A stretch of DNA of 64,000 bases from Nelumbo lutea (Eukaryota > Streptophyta > Magnoliopsida > Proteales > Nelumbonaceae): contig JAKGHH010000001.1 of the NCBI GenBank assembly GCA_022828595.1, positions 208,258,348 through 208,322,347 of the forward strand, in the 5' to 3' direction. Below are positions 55,963 through 64,000 of the stretch, piece by piece. The notes beneath the pieces were generated by a model, which ran no database searches, was not told the origin of the DNA, and worked only from the letters and a program-made list of their open reading frames with translations. The stretch's first letter is position 1. The number at the start of each line of letters is the position of its first letter. The position numbers were made by a program, and so were the translations under genes.

Positions 55963-57343
55963 AGGGAACACTTGAATAGTTGCTAGTGTTTTAACATTAT
56001 TACAAAAGTGGTTTTTGAAGATAGTATTATTTATTTGACAAGTGTAACACAACACATGATCTCTTTAGTTTAAAATTCATAATTGTAATTAACATCATAA
56101 TTGGTATGCCTCTTATAAAATTTATTATTTTCAATAGGTTCCTGATGCTAATATTGTTCCACATAACTCTCCAATTGGGTGCCCATGTTCCTCATATTCA
56201 AGTCATTGTGTTACCCCATAGCAATATGGTAAGTGTTTAAAGTGATTTTTCTAGTTTTTTTTTCTATTTTCCTTTGTAGATACAAAATTAATTTTAATTT
56301 AAAGTAATTACTTAAATATATTAATTTGTATGCAAGTATGATTTAGGAAACTGGAAGTTTGGAGAACTAAGAGCAAACCCATCTTTTGAACTTATTTGGC
56401 TTTTTCTCTTTCCATTGGAAGTTGGGACAACTAATAGAAAAACTTGTCTTTTGAACTTCTCTCTCTTATTAGAATACATTGCAACTTATCAATGATATTT
56501 AAAGTAGATGATTAAACATGTATTTTTTTTTTTTTGTAATAAGCATTATGTATGTTTTTAAATTTTTGAAATGAATTTTGTATGTACATATTTTTACATA
56601 TATGATTAACAAGAATACATTTTGCTTAAAATGCTTATTTCTATATGAAATATGGAGAAAAAACACCAATAATTGGAATGGAATAATCTCAAAGGGGTGA
56701 CATCTATTGACAAAACAGTACCTTACTAATTCTATGAAAATAGTTGCTATATTGATGGCAAAAACCATATCTAAATATATAAAAATCATTATGCCTCTGT
56801 TAATAAAAGTTAGACCAATGGTTATTTTGTCTAGCCCTTTACCAAGAGGTACATTTGTTAGTATATCTATATTGATGGCACATCGTTGGTAATTTTACAA
56901 AACAACCATCCTAAAATGCATGAAAAATATCATTCGTTAAATCTTTACCAACAGATAGGTGTATTAGTAAAATATATACCAACGAGTGATTAATCGCTAA
57001 AGGGTGTGTTAATAAAACGTATACTGACGGGTACATGTAGCTAAAAGGTGTATAAATTGCATCACTAAAGATCTCGATAATAATTTTTTCATCTGTATCA
57101 ACGGGTTAATATTATCACTAAAAATCCTAAAATTGTCAGTATTGCACATTGATTTATACCGATGGAGCCAAAGTCCATTGATATAACCATATAGCCATAG
57201 TGCTTACACCTAAGGAGAGTGTGCCTGTTGATATAAACACTTTGAACATTGGTATAATCCAATTTGACTTATATCGACTAATTCACTATCTTTTATCGAT
57301 AAATTTAGGCCGTCATCAAATGTCCCTTTTTTCATAACAAATT

Positions 57344-60300
57344 AAGGTTCAAAAGCTCTTTGAGAAGATGTCGAAAAAAGGATTTTATGAATTTTTAAAA
57401 AAATATATCGTCTTGTGATGTCACATGTGAACAAAGTGATGGAAAGTTAACGGCAAGGGGGGTTTTAGACAAATGTCTGAAATTTTAAGGGTGATTTAAG
57501 GCAATATATAAACAACAAGGGTAGACTTAGTCAATTTCTTAAGCCATAATGATACTTTAAAAAAAAATTCAAAAATAAATTAACACAAAAGTGATAAAGT
57601 GATAACTGATAAGTTAGCAAAATCATTCTAATCCTTCATTACAATTCTTTTACGCTCATTTGCCAAACATAGAATCAACCCTATACCCACGCCAATCAAT
57701 TCATAAGTTATGTGAATTAAATTTATCAAAATCTTTTCCTTATGGTGAAATGAACAAATAGGACACTTGAACTCAACAACGACTAATGAACTGAGCAATG
57801 TTACCTTTTTAGGGGCATTTTTTATGATATTAATTCATTTAGTGCTAAAGTATATGTATACAAATTAGTCTATTGCAAATTCTTGTTTATTTTTGTCTTA
57901 GCTTCTACCTTATCTTGTTTATTAATGGAGATGGAGTAAAATAGAATCCGAAACAAAGTAAAACAAAAACAACAAAGTTGAACTGGATTTTGCACTCTTC
58001 TCATTAGCACTCCCTTGAATTTGCAATTTTGTATTAGTGCAAATGAAATTGCAACATTGCAATCAAAATAATTCTTGGGGACTTTAACCTTTGGAAAAGT
58101 AGCCAAGTTGGCTACAACTCATTTGTTTGTATTTGGCATGAGGTGGGTAGGTAGTTTTAATGTGGGCTAGGTGAAAGGGCCGGTTCAGTTTGGTCATATT
58201 CTTAATCTTAACTATAAAAGGATGGTTATGGTTAATTGATCAAAAACTAGTTCATATGATTTAATATATTAATATTGTTGTCATGTGCACTTCATTGTTG
58301 ACTTGTGTAACGTCAACTTTTTCTATGATCTTTCCAATTGATTGTTTTTGAACGCCTTTGAATTTTAATATTAGTGAGTCTCAATGTTTAAGATACAAAG
58401 ACTTTGTTGTTTTCCAATTGGTTGGTGTCCTAATTTGTATGTCTGCTGCTTTATTGCAGTAGAATTTGGGATCTATTATAGCCACCATTAGGGTTTGGAG
58501 TTTTAAGGGGATGGGGATGATTTAACTTCATTATGTAATCCACAAAAAAATTGTTTGGAACAAAAAAAATAGTAAAATACTTAAAACTACTCCTATGGTT
58601 TAGCAATGGACTAAAATTTATTCATGTATTTACAAAATTACTTAAAGTTCCCCTAATTTTTTTAACAAACGAAAATCATCAGCATTCATTAACAAAAATA
58701 TAAAAAAAACTATTTTACCCTTCATTCTTCTTTAAATTTTCAAAATGAAGGCATTTGAATCTATAGAAAATAATATTGTGAACAAGTTCATAGGGAATCA
58801 CTAACATTGATGAAGAATGTCTGATGAAAGACAAAAATGTGATGAGCATGAACCATCACTACTACATGAATACATACTTTGATCTGTACCAAAACGAGAA
58901 CAAAACAATCTACTTCAAAAATCAAATCCTTTATTCTAATGTGAGAGAACCACAAATAGAGAGAACATGATGAAAGAGCATGATAGAACCAAAAATATGC
59001 AATGCATATCCAACTCCAATAACCCATTATTAGTGAAGGTGTTTGATCACTATCTTGTGCAGTTGCAAGGAGAAAATTGCCACAATGAAATACAACAACA
59101 AAGGAAATGACTTTAGAGAGACTATGTCATTGGTGTGCTTGGGTGGAGTGAAAAGAGAATACCGAGAGATTGGGAAAACTAAATTATTTTTTGACGTAAA
59201 GATAATGAACCTATTTGTTAAATAGGATATTTTATCAGTAAAGAATTAACCCTTTACCTCCAAAGAGATAACTCTCAATTAACAATATTATTTTTCATGA
59301 TAATTTAATTAAGATTATAATCACAACTTAAACTCTTGAAAAACCGACTCCTATAAGCTTAATTTCCTTTATGATCCACTATCATACTCTATACAATTAC
59401 TCTCTACATAACTACCAACATGGACTACACAAGACTTAACATCGATGCACCACATGGATTACATGGACTCTAACTAACTCAAGTAGATACTTGAGCCTAT
59501 TGATTTCAATTAACAATTTTTTATTCTCTCCCTAATACTTAGGTTGGTGGATCGACTAATGGATATGTGACAATTTATCGGTTTTTAGTTTGTTTCAAAA
59601 GGTGCATAAAAGACTTTTATTTATCATTTTACCTCTTCATCTATTACCTCAATAGCAATTTTCAACAATACCATTGTTTCAGTTTACAAAACTAGTTCCA
59701 TACCTAAAGCCTCGAATTAGGTCAACATGACAATTTTACAACAACCTAGAACCAAGTGAGCAAACTTGGTTCAAGATTCACTAATTTTGTCCTGTTTCTC
59801 CCTTTTTTCATTTTGTTGTTTTAGAATTTGGTTTTTTCTCATTCATTTTTTTTATTCTTACTCATTAAGTTGTTTGAAGTTTTACATCTGTTGTAGTTTG
59901 GTTTTATTTTGTTATTACTCTCGTCATTCATAAATGGGTTGTAATGATATATTTTGAAAATTCCAAAACAATGTAAATATGAATGGGTTATTGTCCAAAT
60001 TTACAAGTAGCTAACACATTAACTAAATTAGATTTCAAATACCATTAAAGAATAAATACACTAAAATGCAAGAATATAAATATGGTGAGCACAATTTAGA
60101 AATTTTAGAAAGTTTACTAGTCATTCAATAACATTGTAGCTTGTGGAAATGAGGGTGGTTGTATAATATCCAATCATTTGGTTATAAAATGCCAATATAC
60201 ACCCCCCTCCCACCACATACACACATACACACACACACACACTCAAAATCCCCTAGACATGAGAGAAAAAGCAAATGATTGAATATCAAAATCAATTGTA

Positions 60301-60636
60301 GAAAAAAAAATTATTAAAAATAAGTGATGTAATAGTTGATCTCATAGCTTTTAATAAGTCTTATGTGGTGGATTCATTCATAATTTATGATAAGTATATA
60401 CAAATTTTCTTATTTATGGTGAAATTTTATAAAACCCAAACGGATTAAATTATTAATTAAAACACCAATTTGATTAAAATAGGGCTACAAATAATATATG
60501 TTTTCCCAAATTTTGAATTCAAATTTGATGACATTAAAGGCTTATCTAAATTTGATTTGTTTATAATTGGATCAAATATAGATCCACTCATATTCAATAC
60601 TAAATAATTTAATATTGTATTCTTCAATTCTTTATT
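57344..60636. other. AT-rich intergenic sequence with MULE-end-like relics
   Basis: No gene recognised. Near 57430-57560 (inverted AAGAAATTGACTAAGTCTAC) and near 58568 (TAGTAAAATACTTAAAACTA, CTCCTATGGTTTAGCAATGG) there are words like the MULE end at 60637, suggesting worn solo ends. A (CA)n tract is at 60222-60242. Confidence 0.4.
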
Positions 60637-61099
60637 GGGTAAATTTCTTAAACTACCCTTATGGTTTTGCTAATTGACTAAGTGTAGCCTTACTGTTTCA
60701 AAATTGACTAACGCTACCCCTACTATTTCTGACAATTGACTAGCTCTACCCCTATTGTTAGCATCTGTTAATACTCTGTCAGTAATTTTTTTTCAAAACC
60801 AATATTACCCTCATCCCCTTCATTTGAACACGACATCGTTCGAAAACCTACTCTAGCACCTGTTGAACATTGATCCTCACTGTCATGAAAACCCAAAGGC
60901 GTGTTATCAGCGAGAAGGTCACCTCACCTGTGACAGTTCCCTACACCTGTGACTATTTTATGCCTCTCGCAAAAATTCAATTCAACTATTTTCTCACTTT
61001 CTTCTACACTCACACCTCTTAGACTCTATTTTATCTTCTTCCTCAAATCCCCTGAAGTTTTTAAGAAATGCCCATACAAACAAGGAAGATGAGGTTTTT

Positions 61100-61310
61100 C
61101 TAGAGTAGTTATAGAGAGGGATACAGATACAGAAGAAAGTTCATCCGAAGAAGAAGAGGAAGAATAGGGAATGGTGGAAGAAGAAGATGTTTCTGACAAA
61201 GAGAATGACAAAAAATTAGAAGAGAATAGCTTGGATGCTTTGCATTCAAAGAATAAAGGGAAAGCCCTGATAACTATCAGTCTCAAGAAGGTCTACAAAG
61301 TACATCATTT
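61100..61310 (+). pseudogene. Unidentified acidic gene fragment in the MULE
   Basis: Reads TDTEESSSEEEEEE, a stop, then MVEEEDVSDKENDKKLEENS, LDALHSKNKGKALITISLKK and VYKV. It looks like exon sequence of a nuclear acidic protein captured by the element, with CTCTAG and GT borders possible. The source gene is not recognised. Confidence 0.35.
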
Positions 61311-61419
61311 TTGTTTACTCTCTAGGGTTTGTAATTGTTGTTTTTATCATTTACTTTTTTTCATTGTTTACCTTTTGTGATCTTTGTTACACTTTATTTC
61401 AAAATCTCAATACATTGGA

Positions 61420-61790
61420 AATGGAGAGCAAGAGCCCCGATCAAATAATCGAGATTTCATCTCTGTGCTCAGCTATGACGTTCAGTCACACGAGCGAGAA
61501 AGCTTCTCCATTCCCAGACAAGTATTTTTTGGATGGTTGTAAACTTCTACCAACGAATTGAACCGAAGGTCAATCCATACTACTTCAGAAACGTGATCCA
61601 GAGCATTCCCACTATTGCTTCTACTAGGGAGATCCTTTCGGGGGATCTACGGGCATGCGCAATTTTGCTGAATTGAAATGTGGTGGCGTGCAATGACAGT
61701 ACTATGCATTACGTGGTGGATGACTGGGAGAAGAACCCTCGCTCCTTCCCACTTGCCCCTATTTCAGATCCGAAGACTTAGACGTCGAAA
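61420..61790 (+). pseudogene. Probable BAHD-type acyltransferase fragment captured by the MULE
   Basis: Reads DQIIEISSLCSA, then (after a frame break) PKVNPYYFRNVIQSIPTIAS, TREILSGDLRACAILLN, a stop, and VVDDWEKNPRSFPLAP. The series ISSLQSL, a (C/N)RxRL-like segment, PxxPYYFxNxIQSIPT and VEDWExNPRxFPL occurs in plant HXXXD acyltransferases. The HXXXD and DFGWG motifs are not present, so the call is tentative. Confidence 0.42.
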
Positions 61791-61994
61791 GCTTTGTTTT
61801 GAAATTTTGAAAAAGAATAAAGGGCAAAATAGTCTTTTTTTGTCTTTCTATTAACTGATGCTAATGGTAAGTGATGTATTAGTCAATTGTCAGAAAAAGT
61901 AGGGGTAGTGTTAGTTAATTTTGAAACAATAAGGGTATACTTAGTCAATTAGATTAATCATAAGGTTAGTTTAAGAAATTTACCCTTCTTTATT

Positions 61995-62857
61995 TTTTTT
62001 TTCTCTCAATCTCATTCAATTAAAAGTAATTGCTAATGTGATATTTTATAATCGTCCACTTCACTATTCCCTTAAAAGGTAGTGTAGTAGTTTTTTATGG
62101 ATTCTCTTTATGCTCCAATAATTCTTTAATTCTTTTTAAATTTAATTAGAAAGAAAACTTAAAATTTAAAACTCAAGTTATAACTTTTAAGTGTAATGTA
62201 ATCTATTTTATGGACTCCTAATTCAAGGGAGCATTTATTTTTGTTTTGATGGTTATTCATTATGATATTCTCCTCAAAATGAACTATCTTTTATAACTTT
62301 TATTTTAAATTTGTAATATAAATTGCTAACTATATTATTTTACCTTATTTTATGCAATTTTAAATTAAATATATGACATTTTCAATTATTTTTTAGAGTT
62401 ATCATTTGGATTATGTGCTTCTATCGATTTTTTAATTGGAGCAGCATTTGCGTCTTTTTTAATTTTTTTTGTCTATGTAGCGTTTTTTGTATATTTTTAC
62501 ACGATCAATCTTCATGAAAATTTAATCATTGGTTTGATATATTTTTCTTATCTTTTGTAAGATATAATTGAAGAATACTAGATTCATTATGACACCAAAA
62601 TCTAGATTAGTTAGAAAGTATAATGCTACTTGGTGATAGTCATTCTCTATTCGATTAAATTACTATTAACAATTTTGCATTATTCATCAAACGTTTATTT
62701 GTTTTTACAATTACTATTAATTTCCTTAAGGTTTGAGAACCGAAAAGATTTTCTTTCTCTCGATGGTTTCAATATTTTTTAAATTTTGTGTTTTTTAATA
62801 TTTTGGTTTTAATAAGCTACATTGATGTTTAACTGAATATTTTACCTTTATTTACTT
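61995..62857. other. AT-rich intergenic sequence
   Basis: Nothing coding and no element ends were recognised. Confidence 0.5.
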
Positions 62858-62949
62858 GGTTTAATTTTTGAAATGTTTCGCAATATTTTCAACTAATAAT
62901 ATTTTAGGATATATTGGAAAATATTGTGAAACATTTCAAAAATTTAACC
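62858..62949. repeat. Near-perfect hairpin, 33-bp arms with 26-bp loop
   Basis: The left arm (62858-62890) begins GGTTTAATTTTTGAAATG. The right arm (62917-62949) is its reverse complement with two mismatches. It may be a small foldback transposon or a precursor-like small RNA locus. Confidence 0.8.
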
Positions 62950-63600
62950 AAAAAATGGAATTTTTAGCTAATGAATTTTGGTTTTTCATGTTTTGAAATG
63001 TTAAAGTATTTTAGTGATGTTTTTTGATGGACAAAACAATAATATATATGACAAAATTAGAATAATCATGATTTTAGATTTTTAAACTCATCTTTACTTG
63101 GAGTTTCCTTGATTTATTTAATTTCTAACATTTAAAACAACTTTTATGTCTGTTTATTAGCTCTCTTAGGTCAACTCCTTTTGGATGATTGGTCTTTTTT
63201 TACCTTTAATTATTTATTTTTTCATGAAGGTATATATTTTTTCTAATTCAAATTCTCTTTATTGAACTTTTATGCATATAATGTCTTTTTATGCTGTCCC
63301 AATTTGAAAAAAAATGGAGTTTTAATTTTTAGAGTTTAATTTTGTTTTTTTTTTCTTTGAAAGGAGTAAGTTAAAAAAAAAAAATTAACACATTGTTTCA
63401 TTCATTTCCATCACACTTGCATATTCCGTAGTCTTAGGGTGATGCATTATAACATTTTTACTTATATGGTATACGTAGTGAAATCATCTTTTTAGTAAAT
63501 TTGAATGTGACCAATGAAATAGGAATTCTAGTTTTAGATCCAACATTCTCGATTAACATTTATTGTACCAACTCTATTTACATTGCATTAACACCAACAA
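62950..63600. other. AT-rich intergenic sequence
   Basis: Homopolymer T and A runs. No gene or element recognised. Confidence 0.5.
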
Positions 63601-63609
63601 AATAGTTCC

Positions 63610-64000
63610 TTATTTGGCTTTGCTTTCTCATTCATAATTAAAGACATCTCATAAAGGTGATGTTGTTTTAACATCTATGTGGAGGTATTTTTTTTAGTTT
63701 CTTTTTGCTAATCTAATTCGATTAAAGGTGTTTATTAATTGAAATGTTCTATTATAATTACAGTTTCTTTTTTGCTTCTGTGTTTTTTATTTCATAATTA
63801 AAGACATCTCAAAAAGGTGATATTGTTTTCACATATTTGTGGATGTGTTGTTTTTTTATTTTTTCAGTTCCTTTTTTTTCTGATCTAATTCGATTAAAGG
63901 TATTTATTCATTGAAATGTTTTATTGTCATTACAGTTTTTTTTTTTTTGCTTCTGTGTTTTCTTCAATAATTAAAGACGTCGCAAGAAAGTGATATTGCT
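63610..64000. repeat. Tandem repeat of about 160 bp at the right edge
   Basis: ATAATTAAAGAC starts at 63634, 63794 and 63967. Units share GGTGATRTTGTTTT, CTAATTCGATTAAAGGT, ATTGAAATGTTYTATT, ATTACAGTTT and TTTGCTTCTGTGTTTT. Periods are 160 and 173 bp. The array runs off the window. Confidence 0.85.

Larger units (their letters stand above)
52700..57343. mobile_element. CACTA (En/Spm-type) element, decayed
   Basis: Starts CACTACAACAAAAAGGTACA and ends in a degenerate inverted counterpart (ATGTCCCTTTTTTCATAACA). Both subterminal regions hold many copies of short words such as CCATTGGTATA, ACCAATG and CCGTCAT in both orientations, typical of CACTA ends. The interior has a transposase-associated ORF fragment (55741-55962) and a LINE fragment (53770-54250). 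The right terminus is eroded. Confidence 0.72.
60637..61985. mobile_element. MULE (1349 bp) with ~150-bp TIRs and captured gene fragments
   Basis: Ends GGGTAAATTTCTTAAACTA and its inverted repeat are near-identical for about 150 bp (CCTTATG, TTGACTAAG, GTTTCAAAATTGACTAAC, CTACCCCTACT, TCTGACAATTGACTA). A perfect 9-bp duplication TTCTTTATT lies at 60628-60636 and 61986-61994. No transposase. The interior carries gene-like sequence (61100-61310 and 61420-61790). Confidence 0.9.

Noticed and set aside
1..64000. tRNA, rRNA or CRISPR-type features
   Set aside because: No cloverleaf-forming tRNA, rRNA or spaced repeat array seen; the only tRNA-like parts are in SINEs.

Overview
This is nuclear DNA of a flowering plant, probably a eudicot; the species cannot be told from sequence alone. 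It is AT-rich, has spliced exons with GT-AG borders, and is packed with plant-type Copia LTR retrotransposons, L1-type and RTE-type LINEs, tRNA-derived SINEs, hAT and CACTA elements and Mutator-like elements (MULEs). There is no bacterial gene organisation, CRISPR array or operon.

The central feature is one host gene on the minus strand that fills the left two thirds of the window: a poly(ADP-ribose) glycohydrolase (PARG). Seven exons are visible (43595-43843, 43211-43417, 31066-31169, 25202-25406, 23248-23352, 16313-16431, 1-56). They join in frame to about 348 codons, with GT donors and AG acceptors at every junction, and the gene runs off the left edge. Only 1,045 of 43,843 bases are coding. 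The six introns are 177, 12041, 5659, 1849, 6816 and 16256 bp, and the five large ones are filled with nested transposons.

Intron 6 (57-16312) holds a Copia gag relic fused in frame to LINE reverse transcriptase, a LINE split by a hAT element, a nearly full-length LINE carrying a nested LINE and a SINE, and a complete antisense Copia element (10377-15711). Intron 5 holds an RTE LINE split by an L1 LINE, itself split by a solo LTR, itself split by an 84-bp LINE tail, plus an Au-like SINE. Intron 4 holds Copia and LINE relics. Intron 3 holds LINE ends, a MULE carrying an F-box gene fragment, and hAT elements. Intron 2 holds a complete Copia (33114-38159) inside an older Copia that also carries a LINE end and a hAT MITE.

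Right of the PARG start (43843) a small MULE sits about 350 bp upstream. Further right are a small glycine-rich protein gene with a frameshift (47585-47846), several MITEs, a decayed Copia (about 49270-51600), a CACTA element with a transposase-associated ORF remnant (52700-57343), a MULE carrying a probable acyltransferase fragment (60637-61985), a near-perfect 33-bp hairpin and, at the right edge, a tandem repeat of about 160 bp.

The pattern most worth following up is a set of tiny insertions. Several are only 7-24 bp, are flanked by 8-20 bp direct repeats, and carry the same 3' tail (TCA followed by poly-A) as the larger LINEs here. They look like LINE insertions that copied only the tail.
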